Below, piece after piece: positions 25,501-31,837 of a DNA stretch of 64,000 nt; the first letter of the stretch is position 1, and every line of letters starts with the position of its first letter. A model generated the notes under the pieces. It worked only from the letters and a program-made list of their open reading frames with translations, did no database searches and was not told the origin of the DNA. A program made the translations under genes and the position numbers. The DNA comes from Chloroflexota bacterium (GTDB lineage: Bacteria > Chloroflexota > Anaerolineae > Aggregatilineales > Phototrophicaceae): contig JACRPS010000008.1 of NCBI GenBank assembly GCA_016223085.1, forward strand, positions 1 to 64,000, read 5' to 3'.

Positions 25501-27094
25501 TGTAATCGCTGGTGGCCTGCGCATTGCGGGCAATTACCGCCGCCGCTGCTGCCGTTGCCGCCTGGAATTCGGCCTCACCCTGCGCAATCGTGGCTGTTGC
25601 GGCGTTGGCGTCGCTGGTGCTGCGGGCAATACCGGCCAGCGCCGCCTGTGTCGCTGCCAGACCGGCATTCGCATCGCTGGTGCTGCGTGCCAGCGCCTCG
25701 TTGGCCGCTGCCGCCGCCGCCGCGACTGCGTTGTAATCGCTCGTGGCCTGTGCGTTGCGAGCCAGAACGGCTGCCGCCGCTGCTGTCGCCGCCTGTCGTT
25801 CCGCTTCGGCCTGGGCCAGACTGGCGGCCTCGGCGTTCTGCTGGGCGATGATCGCGTTGGCATCACTGGTCGCGCGGGCAACATCAGCCGCAACCGCCTG
25901 CGTCGCGGCGAGGTTCGCGTTGGCCTCGCTGGTCGAACGGGCTAAGGCTTCGTTGGCCGCCGCTGTCGCCGCCACGACTGCGTTGTAATCGCTGGTAGCC
26001 TGCGCGTTGCGAGCCAGAACTGCCGCTGCCGCCGCCGTCCCCGCCTGCGCCACCGCCTGCCCCTGCGCGACGGTAGCGGTCATGGCGTTGTTTACAGCGA
26101 CAACCGCGTTGGCGTCACTGGTGGCGCGGGCAACATCAGCCGCAACCGCCTGGGTTGCCGCGAGGTTCGCATTAGCCTCGCTGGTTGAACGGGCCAGGGC
26201 CTCGTTAGCGGCGGCAGTCGCGGCGATATCCGCGTTGTAATCGCTGGTGGCCTGGGCATTGCGCGCGATCAGCGCGGCAGCCGCCGCCGTCCCCGCCTGC
26301 GCCACCGCCTGCCCCTGCGCGATGGTGGCAGTAGCGGCATTGTCCACCGCAATGGCAGCCTGCGTCGCGGCATTGTCAGCCTCGCGTTGCGCGGCGAACG
26401 ACTGGTACAGCGCAAACACCGCCAGCAGCGTAATCACCAGCAGCGCCGCACCCACGCCGGCGATCACCCGGTTGCGCGCCTGTGCCGCCCGGCGGCTGGC
26501 GAGGATATACTCGCGCTGAAGGTCCGTGGGCGGCGGCTGCAGGTTGGCGCTGCGCATCAGCCAGGTTTCGGCATCGCGCAGGTCGTCGCCGCGCAGCAGC
26601 AGGCTGGACGAGCGTGCCTTGTCTTCCCAGTCACGGGCGCGCACCAGCAGGCGCGTGTGATAGCGCACGTGCGCCAGATCGGTATCCAGCGTTTTCATCA
26701 GCAGGCCGACGGACTCGTCGAAGTCATCACTGTCGCGGAAGAACAGCCAGTTGTGGGCGCTCAGGGCGGGGTGAAACGAGTTTTTGGCCTGGTCATCAAT
26801 CTCGCGGTGCAAAATCGGCACGAAGCGTTTGTGATGCAGCACGGCGTGGCGCACTTCTTCCAGGCATACCGGCGACGCGACCGAGTCCGGGCTGATGATA
26901 AAGACGAAGGTATTGGCGGCCTCGATGCCCGCGAAAATCTCCTGCATGAAGTCCACGCCGGTGGGGATGTCCTCCCAGTCCACCCAGACTTCACGGCCTG
27001 CCGCCCGCAGCGCGGACTCCAGTCGCTGCACAAACGGCTTGTCCTTACGTGAATAGGAAATCATCACGTCGGACATGTTGTACGTGTCGGCCAT
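22577..27094 (-). CDS. Giant TIR - transmembrane - alanine-heptad stalk - WD40 - SH3b protein
   Basis: A 1505-residue protein. Residues about 8-140 are a TIR domain starting SDVMISYSRKDKPF; SPVCLEE supplies the Glu (Glu80) that aligns with the NADase glutamate of bacterial TIRs. A transmembrane span lies at 209-232. From about 234 to 758 the sequence is an unbroken series of some 70-75 seven-residue units such as TSDYNAD, IAATAAA and NEALARS, with Ala nearly invariant at position 6 and no stutter seen. Residues about 795-1430 contain a dozen WD40-type blades (YSPDGKTVVSAGVDGAVKVWD and variants), enough for two propellers. A bacterial SH3 domain (NINVRSAP to SGWVVEQF) ends the protein. The inferred topology is cytosolic TIR and external sensor. 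GGTGGGG precedes the ATG; a TATAAT box lies at 27139-27144. Confidence 0.88.
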   Translation of the reverse strand: MADTYNMSDVMISYSRKDKPFVQRLESALRAAGREVWVDWEDIPTGVDFMQEIFAGIEAANTFVFIISPDSVASPVCLEEVRHAVLHHKRFVPILHREIDDQAKNSFHPALSAHNWLFFRDSDDFDESVGLLMKTLDTDLAHVRYHTRLLVRARDWEDKARSSSLLLRGDDLRDAETWLMRSANLQPPPTDLQREYILASRRAAQARNRVIAGVGAALLVITLLAVFALYQSFAAQREADNAATQAAIAVDNAATATIAQGQAVAQAGTAAAAALIARNAQATSDYNADIAATAAANEALARSTSEANANLAATQAVAADVARATSDANAVVAVNNAMTATVAQGQAVAQAGTAAAAAVLARNAQATSDYNAVVAATAAANEALARSTSEANANLAATQAVAADVARATSDANAIIAQQNAEAASLAQAEAERQAATAAAAAVLARNAQATSDYNAVAAAAAAANEALARSTSDANAGLAATQAALAGIARSTSDANAATATIAQGEAEFQAATAAAAAVIARNAQATSDYNAVVAATAAANEALARSTSDANAGLAATQAAIALANAATATIAQGQAIAQADIAATRAIEAQNARATSDYNADAAATQAQLAVNARATSEANAAAASTAAAREALARATSEYNAAAAATAAAAEAIARVTSDYNADVARNNAATAQAAQATSDYNAFVAATAAANEAFARATSEANATFAVAAQQTVIAVNVTAAAAAQVEANLQATVAAASEARARGLALADSAEQIYDTGNSDLALLMALEANAADPTLAEAYRALVRLSFLTGTRLVFGVKDGQQHTGAVTSVAYSPDGKTVVSAGVDGAVKVWDAATGTLVREFGQDGDRHASGVNVVVFTADGANVVTGDDDGDMIVWDVATGTALMRFGTSSGYEKIGPIRSLVVRSDGTIISSNGKNIVAWNPRTGQLVGRNNISAEALVGRNLVLNGNNAYLILGGSAYGGSNISARQFGFADGWISAFGPANDRLLMTPAEDASYFLLRSITTRGDVRRFDGHTGKITSLIFSPDGRYALSGGGGGNSPNPDYNILLWDVETGAIIHRYSGHTAAVNALAFSPDGGQIVSAAADGQIRLWDTQPDSRLAEYDGLSSGVRLMAYTPDGQMLALAYDNQALALVNPASGDVIKNLPGQPNHFTNMVFSSDGRTLVTADISGSILVWDTVNRTQRGQRLSAGDTAAYIALSPDGRTIYAGTGDGVIRLWDAAANGAVRARWDSGLGPVRALALSPDGTTLVSAHARAVGTTLMIWDTASATARGRIPAGDVSRMVFSPDSQNILINSSNTVAFIHLPTGDTRLFGSGGGAHDHAVVDVVFSPDSTAALTASLDDVRLWDVASGRLIYTYKPGATALAYAPDGASFTAASPDLSLNRYRVGSRQQVVSWIQANRFVRELSCDERDQYNITPLCTATTRALTPSPTPETGVIIAGQNINVRSAPADSARPVTSVAPRTSVTVLSRLPGWVEVLLPDGRSGWVVEQFVGRP
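24889..26393. repeat. 21-bp-period coding repeat of the TIR-protein stalk
   Basis: The stalk-coding DNA repeats every 21 bp, with higher-order copies beginning at TAAAAA(L/V) units that recur after 84, 84 and 77 residues. Long open frames on the opposite strand here are artefacts of this repetition. Confidence 0.75.
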
Positions 27095-27227
27095 ACCCCA
27101 CCTGCTTGTGAACGGGTGCGAACGGAGCAGTGAGAGGCATTATATTAGAGATTGGTAATCGTGGCGAGAAATTTTGGGTTTTATTAATCAAAGACTGTCT
27201 TACTTTCACTCGAAATCATCCTGCTTG

Positions 27228-27260
27228 GATGAGGCGAAAGGGATGAGGTATGAGGGATGA
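27228..27260. repeat. Short GGATGAG heptamer tract
   Basis: GGATGAG, GGGATGAG, GTATGAG and GGATGAG units at about 7-bp spacing, upstream of the antitoxin-like gene and similar to the tract at 2450-2475. Confidence 0.6.
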
Positions 27261-27326
27261 GTGAAGTTGACAGGTGTGTTAGGATATAGGATAGAGGTAC
27301 AGGTGAGTGATGATGGAGATCTGGTA

Positions 27327-27578
27327 ATGGCAGTCACACGGGAAGAGATTTACAAAACGATAGATGAACTACCGGACGATAGCCTTGAAGAAGTACGCGC
27401 GCTTCTGAACTATATACGCTATAAACAGAACTATCCGGGGTCGGCATGGTTTAGAGCGATATACGATGTACTTGCCCCTGTACGAGAAGCAGTAGCTCAA
27501 GCTGGCATGACTGAAGACGAAATTAATGCTGTGATTGACGAAGCTATAGATGAGGTTCGGCGTGGCCGCGACGCCTAG
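27327..27578 (+). CDS. Putative antitoxin partner of a PIN toxin
   Basis: About 83 residues from ATG 27327 (MAVTREEIYKTIDELPDDSLEEV); upstream in-frame starts at 27303 (GTG) and 27261 are possible. The N-terminal part resembles short antitoxin-like proteins that begin with a helix and LPxxxLxEV, and YIRYKQNYPGSAWFRAIYDVLAPVREA precedes an acidic C-terminal helix (MTEDEINAVIDEAIDEVRR). It overlaps the following PIN gene by 29 nt, the usual arrangement of antitoxin before toxin. The assignment rests on context and size; the DNA-binding part is not obvious. Confidence 0.6.
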   Translation: MAVTREEIYKTIDELPDDSLEEVRALLNYIRYKQNYPGSAWFRAIYDVLAPVREAVAQAGMTEDEINAVIDEAIDEVRRGRDA

Positions 27579-28038
27579 AGTCATTTTTGATACCCAAATC
27601 TTTCTGAGGTCGGTAATCAATCGCTATTCGGCATGTGGCCGTTTAGTCTTTGACCAGAGCAGCGACTATGAGCTTTTTACGACTGACAAAATTGACGCCG
27701 AAGTGCTTGAGGTATTGAGCCGATCTTCTTTACGGATTAAATTCCCCCAAATTACCGATCAGACTGTTCAACTGATCAAACTCCTTTTAGAGCAAGCCCA
27801 TCGAGTGAGCATTAACCCTGACAACGTTGAGCCAGTCTGCCGTGACCCGAAAGATGACATTTTCCTGGCCTGTGCGAAAGTGGCGCAAGCGGATTATCTG
27901 GTAAGCGAAGATAATGATTTGCTGGTGCTGCAACAGTATCACAACACAAAAATCGTGAATGTGGCGGCTTTCCTAAACGTTCTTGAACAAAGACAAGCCT
28001 CGTTGGCTGAAGATGAAGGCAGCCATGAATCCCAGTAA
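27550..28038 (+). CDS. PIN-domain putative toxin (ribonuclease)
   Basis: A 162-residue PIN-fold protein of the COG1569 type, probably a Mg-dependent RNase toxin. The acidic active-site residues are visible: Asp in VIFDTQIFLRS near the N-terminus, Asp/Glu in TTDKIDAEVLEVL, the paired Asp in DPKDDIFLACA and Asp in LVSEDNDLLVL. A start at 27550 overlaps the antitoxin-like gene; GTG 27562 is an alternative closer to the conserved TPRVIFDTQ. The family normally acts as the toxin of type II modules. Whether it is active is not known. Confidence 0.8.
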   Translation: MRFGVAATPRVIFDTQIFLRSVINRYSACGRLVFDQSSDYELFTTDKIDAEVLEVLSRSSLRIKFPQITDQTVQLIKLLLEQAHRVSINPDNVEPVCRDPKDDIFLACAKVAQADYLVSEDNDLLVLQQYHNTKIVNVAAFLNVLEQRQASLAEDEGSHESQ

Positions 28039-28246
28039 TTTAGCAAGTGGTTTTCTATTTGGCTTCTTAGGGGTAATTTTAATTGCTCAAGGCTATTTTG
28101 ATCAGGACTGGATTAGGCGCAGAGATCCGTTTGATGCGGTGCTTTGGATACGTGAGCGATTTGGGAAAAACAGGATACGTTATATCTATTTAGTGCAAGG
28201 TGTTGCGTTCATTATTGCGGGTGTTCTTATAGCCTTCGTTCCGTAA
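28025..28246 (+). CDS. Small membrane protein with two spans
   Basis: 73 residues from ATG 28025, overlapping the toxin C-terminus by 14 nt. Spans are predicted at about 5-24 (LASGFLFGFLGVILIAQGYF) and 52-72 (YIYLVQGVAFIIAGVLIAFV), with a charged cytosolic loop DQDWIRRRDPFDAVLWIRERFGKNRIR between them. It is translationally linked to the toxin gene by position only. No family is recognised. Confidence 0.55.
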   Translation: MNPSNLASGFLFGFLGVILIAQGYFDQDWIRRRDPFDAVLWIRERFGKNRIRYIYLVQGVAFIIAGVLIAFVP

Positions 28247-28267
28247 GTCAGTACCCAATTATTGGTA

Positions 28268-28354
28268 ATGGGTCTGGTTATCCTGGTTTCCCTGATTCTG
28301 GCACGATACCTTTTAACTATTATTGAAAACAGAGAAGACAAAGAGGGAAAGTAA
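28268..28354 (+). CDS. Possible 28-residue single-span peptide
   Basis: ATG 28268 to TAA 28352-28354 encodes MGLVILVSLILARYLLTIIE followed by NREDKEGK, a hydrophobic helix with a charged tail. It follows the previous small membrane gene by 21 nt. A short frame of this kind can occur by chance; no ribosome-binding site is evident. Confidence 0.25.
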   Translation: MGLVILVSLILARYLLTIIENREDKEGK

Positions 28355-28372
28355 AGGCGAAGTGATAACTTG

Positions 28373-30286
28373 TTACTCCGCCAACTGTCCCCATTCGTCC
28401 ATCGCGGCGTGCAGGTCGGCTTCGGCCTGCGTGTACTGCGCGCCCAGGTCGCTCACGCGCGCGGCATTGCCGTCGGCGCTGGCGCGGGTGATGTCGTCGG
28501 TCAGCGCGGCCAGACGGCTTTCCAGTTCGTGAATGTGCTTCTCCAACTCGGCCACGCGCTTCTCAAGCTGGAACGGGTTGAGGCCGTGTTTTTTCTCCCC
28601 TCCCGTTCGCCCCTTCCCATTGCGATGGGGAGAGGCCGAAGAAGCGGTTGACTCCCCTCCCTGTTTGCGGGGAGGGGGTGGGGTTTGCCGCGCCGCCACA
28701 AATTCCCGGTAGCTGCCCTCGAACACCGTCAGCGACCCCGGCTCTGCCGCCCAGATTTGCGTCGCCAGCGCGTCCACCAGATAACGGTCGTGGCTGACCA
28801 GCAGAATCGTGCCCGGAAAGTTCGCCAGCACATTCTCCAAAATCTCCTGGCTGTCCACGTCCAGGTGGTTGGTCGGCTCATCCAGCAGCAGAAAATTCGC
28901 GCCGGACAGCGCCAGTTTCGCCAGCGCCACGCGCCCTCGTTCGCCACCGGACAGCGTTTCAATCGGGCGGAACACGTCGTCGCCAGTGAACAAAAACTGC
29001 GCCAGATAATTGCGCGCCTCGGCGGGCTGCATCGGCTTGACCGCCGTCACCTCATCTATGATGCTGTTATTTGGATTCAGCCGTTCGTGCGCCTGCGCAA
29101 AGTATCCGACGATGACCGACGCGCCAATTTTGGCCTCGCCGTCCAGTGGTGGTATCTCCTGCATAATCGTCTTGAGGAACGTGCTTTTGCCCACGCCGTT
29201 TGGGCCAATCAGTGCGGCCACTTCGCCCCGGTAAAGCGTGATGTCCGGCACGGTAAACAGCGGCCCGTCCCCATCGGCGTAGCCCACCGCCAGGCCGCGA
29301 GTCATCAGCACCTTGTCGCCGCTGCGCATGGCGTAAGCCATCTTGATGTGAATGTTGTGCCGTTCGCGCGGGCGATTGATGAAGTCGCCGCGTTTTCTCA
29401 TTGTCTCCAGGCGGCGCAGTTTGCCTTTGGCCTGACGCGTGTTATGCCCGGCGATGTTGCGGCGGATGTAATCTTCCTCTTTCGCCAGGAATTCCTGCTG
29501 CGCTTCGTACTCTTTCAAGCGGCGCTCGTAACGTTCCTGACGCTGCTGGACGTAGTGGCTGTAATTGCCGCGATACGTATCCAGCGTGCCAAAATCCATC
29601 TCCCAGACCGTGCTGGCAAATTCGTCCATGAAATAACGGTCGTGGCTGACGGCCAGCACCGCGCCGGGGAAGTCCTTCAGAAAACTTTCCAGCCATTCAA
29701 TCGCGGCGATGTCCAGGTGGTTGGTCGGCTCGTCCAGCACCAGCAGATCGGGCGCTTCCAGCAGCAAACGCCCTAGCAGCGCGCGCGTCCGCTGCCCGCC
29801 GGACAGCTTTTCCAGCGGACGATCATACTCGTTAGGCGTGAAGCTCAAGCCGTGCAGCACCATCTTAATGCGGTTTTCGTAGGTGTAGCCGCCGGCCAAC
29901 TCGAAGCGATGTTGAAGCTCGCCGTATTTATCGAGCAGGCCATCGGGCACATTGTGGTCTGCCAACTGGTTTTCCATCTGCATGAGCTGTGTTTCCATCC
30001 GGCGCAGGTCGGCGAAGGCGGTCAGCATTTCGTCCCATAGCGAATGACCGCCGACCAGTTCCGGGCGCTGCGGCAGGAAACCGATGCGCAGCCCTTTGGC
30101 GCGGCTGACCGTGCCTTCGCTCGGAGTGTCCAGCCCAACGAGGATATTCAGCAGCGTCGTTTTGCCCGCACCGTTGGGGCCAACCAGGGCAATCCGCGAC
30201 TTATGCGGGATTTCGACGCTGATGCCTTCAAAAATGTCATCGGGGCCAAACGATTTGGCGAGATTGGTAGCGGTTAAAAGCGACAT
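28373..30286 (-). CDS. ABC-F family ATPase (ribosome-associated)
   Basis: A 637-residue tandem ABC ATPase without membrane domains, of the ABC-F class that acts on ribosomes (translation factor or antibiotic protection). First cassette: GPNGAGKTTLLNILVG, LSGGQRTRALLGRLLL, LVLDEPTNHLD. The inter-domain linker is about residues 240-310 with KEEDYIRRNIAGHNTRQAKGK. Second cassette: GPNGVGKSTFLKTI, LSGGERGRVALAKLAL, LLLDEPTNHLD. A coiled-coil C-terminus follows (QLEKRVAELEKHIHELESRL). Between cassette and coiled coil, residues about 535-562 (TPPPPRKQGGESTASSASP and following) are encoded by two palindromic repeats. The start at 30286 is the conserved MSLLTATNLAKSFG; the longer frame is not used. 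Confidence 0.93.
   Translation of the reverse strand: MSLLTATNLAKSFGPDDIFEGISVEIPHKSRIALVGPNGAGKTTLLNILVGLDTPSEGTVSRAKGLRIGFLPQRPELVGGHSLWDEMLTAFADLRRMETQLMQMENQLADHNVPDGLLDKYGELQHRFELAGGYTYENRIKMVLHGLSFTPNEYDRPLEKLSGGQRTRALLGRLLLEAPDLLVLDEPTNHLDIAAIEWLESFLKDFPGAVLAVSHDRYFMDEFASTVWEMDFGTLDTYRGNYSHYVQQRQERYERRLKEYEAQQEFLAKEEDYIRRNIAGHNTRQAKGKLRRLETMRKRGDFINRPRERHNIHIKMAYAMRSGDKVLMTRGLAVGYADGDGPLFTVPDITLYRGEVAALIGPNGVGKSTFLKTIMQEIPPLDGEAKIGASVIVGYFAQAHERLNPNNSIIDEVTAVKPMQPAEARNYLAQFLFTGDDVFRPIETLSGGERGRVALAKLALSGANFLLLDEPTNHLDVDSQEILENVLANFPGTILLVSHDRYLVDALATQIWAAEPGSLTVFEGSYREFVAARQTPPPPRKQGGESTASSASPHRNGKGRTGGEKKHGLNPFQLEKRVAELEKHIHELESRLAALTDDITRASADGNAARVSDLGAQYTQAEADLHAAMDEWGQLAE
28610..28677. 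repeat. Two palindromes inserted in the ABC-F linker coding sequence
   Basis: CCCCTTCCCAT pairs imperfectly with ATGGGGAGAGG (28610-28634), and CCCCTCCC pairs with GGGGAGGGG around a short loop (28653-28677). The second resembles the palindrome at 12066-12089. Confidence 0.7.
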
Positions 30287-30509
30287 GGCACACACATGGG
30301 CTAAACGTGATTCGAGTGCCGAAATTATAGCACGTAGGCGCGGTAAGTATAGGGAGAGTAGCCATTGTGAACCATTATGACCTTTTAAGACACTAAAAAT
30401 AACTATCTTAACGTATTTTGCTAAGTTACAAGTCAAATGGGGTTAAAATGAAGTTGTTGCAGATGATGCTTCACAAATAACGATGATGATATCAGCGAGA
30501 TTGCCAAAT

Positions 30510-30767
30510 ATGGACGCTTCCCAAAATCCTCTCGTTGGAGCTGACGGCGAACTGCTGGAAGCCGATAAGACTGTTGACACACGAAAATATGAAAAGTATG
30601 TGGCTAACTTTCAACCGCAGCCCCTTATGCAGCACATAAATGAATGGGATGAAGCGAGGATTACCGGATGGGCAACAGCCGGATGTTTTGTCATACTTGT
30701 GATTGGAGGCCTTATCGGGCTGGCTATAGTGGTGCTTCCCATGATACTTTCCTACTGGTGGAATTAG
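30510..30767 (+). CDS. Small C-terminally anchored membrane protein
   Basis: 85 residues from ATG 30510 (MDASQNPLVGADGELLEADK); an ATG at 30483 is possible. A polar acidic N-terminus is followed by one or two spans in the C-terminal third (WATAGCFVILVIGGLIGLAI and VVLPMILSYWW). No family is recognised. It lies between the divergent ABC-F gene and a hairpin cluster. Function unknown. Confidence 0.5.
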   Translation: MDASQNPLVGADGELLEADKTVDTRKYEKYVANFQPQPLMQHINEWDEARITGWATAGCFVILVIGGLIGLAIVVLPMILSYWWN

Positions 30768-30822
30768 AGGTTCCTCACATCAGTAGTGATACCGCGCCGC
30801 TGTATCGCATACGTACTAGCTC

Positions 30823-30969
30823 AGGCGTTTTGCAACGCCGGGGGCTGGAAGTCCCCCGGCTGAATGTTTTGGTAAGCCTGCTGGAAGCAGGCTGAAAGTT
30901 GCTCCACTCGTCTTGCCAGCCACCTTTAGGTGGCTTTTTCGTTCAGCCGGACGGCTTTCAGCGTCCGGC
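30823..30969. repeat. Cluster of five hairpins sharing CTGGAAG/CTTTCAG loops
   Basis: Stems: GGCGTT/AACGCC (30823-30838), CCGGGGG/CCCCCGG (30838-30859), GCCTGC/GCAGGC (30876-30892), AGCCACCT/AGGTGGCT (30918-30935) and GCCGGACG/CGTCCGGC (30946-30969). Two loops read CTGGAAG and the last reads GCTTTCAG, near its complement. This fills most of the 290-bp gap upstream of the ABC exporter; no gene was seen. Confidence 0.75.
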
Positions 30970-31057
30970 GACGCGAACTTATACTTCCCCCTGTAGAGCG
31001 TACCCCGACTCCGGTTACAATACTGCCCCGCAGCATTAGTTGTAGTGAAGGGTATCC

Positions 31058-31837
31058 ATGCCAACCGACGACAATCAGACTTCATCCGATGCGCCGCTGC
31101 TGGCTGTGAACGGCGTGACCTACCGCTATGGTTCGCTGAACGCGCTGACCAACGCCACCTTCACCGCTGAGGCCGGGCAGTTGATCGCGCTGGTGGGGCG
31201 CAATGGCGCGGGCAAATCCACGCTACTCAAGTGTATCGCCGGCTGGACGCAGCCCAGCGACGGCGAGATTCAGATTCACGGCTACCCGGTTGCCAAAAAC
31301 GAACGTTACGTGCGCGAGCACCTGATCCTCGTGCCGGACACGCCGCCGTTTTACGACGAACTGACGGCCTGGGAGCATTTGCAGTTTGTGGCGCAGGCGC
31401 ATGGCTGGCATGGCTGGGAAGACGACGCCGAGGATTTACTCAGCCGCTACGGGCTGGCGTCCAATAAAAACGCCTTCCCGTTTACCTATTCGCGCGGGAT
31501 GCGTTACAAACTGGCGCTGTGTATGGGGCTGCTGGTCGAGCCGGAAATCCTGCTGCTGGACGAGCCGCTTGGCCCACTGGACCCGGTTTCCGCCGATGAA
31601 CTGTGGATACAGCTCAACCGCCACCGCAACGAAGGCATGACAATCCTGTTGAGCAGCCACCAGCTACCGCAGGAAGCGCACCCTGACCGCTACCTGATTA
31701 TGGAACAGGGCGAAATCATCGCCGATGGCACGCCCGACAGCCTGCGCGCGGCTTTCAGCCTCAACGGGTCGCTGTCTCTGGATGGGCTGCTGCGCTCGGC
31801 CATCCAGGCGCGCCGGAGCGAAACAGCCCATGCGTGA
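31058..31837 (+). CDS. ABC exporter ATP-binding protein
   Basis: A 259-residue ATPase for a two-gene ABC exporter. Walker A VGRNGAGKSTLLKCI (about 46-60), Q-loop region LVPDTPPFYDELTAWEHL, an atypical signature YSRGMRYKLALCMGL (about 145-159) instead of canonical LSGGQ, Walker B EILLLDEPLGPLDP and switch His in LLSSHQLPQEAH. The sequence class (CcmA/NatA type) drives efflux or membrane-protein function rather than import. The permease gene starts 8 nt before its stop, so the two are translationally coupled. The substrate is unknown. Confidence 0.9.
   Translation: MPTDDNQTSSDAPLLAVNGVTYRYGSLNALTNATFTAEAGQLIALVGRNGAGKSTLLKCIAGWTQPSDGEIQIHGYPVAKNERYVREHLILVPDTPPFYDELTAWEHLQFVAQAHGWHGWEDDAEDLLSRYGLASNKNAFPFTYSRGMRYKLALCMGLLVEPEILLLDEPLGPLDPVSADELWIQLNRHRNEGMTILLSSHQLPQEAHPDRYLIMEQGEIIADGTPDSLRAAFSLNGSLSLDGLLRSAIQARRSETAHA

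Noticed and set aside
25021-25945. Several long plus-strand open frames opposite the TIR gene
   Set aside because: They encode Arg/Ala/Pro-rich low-complexity sequence and arise from the 21-bp repeat of the stalk on the minus strand.
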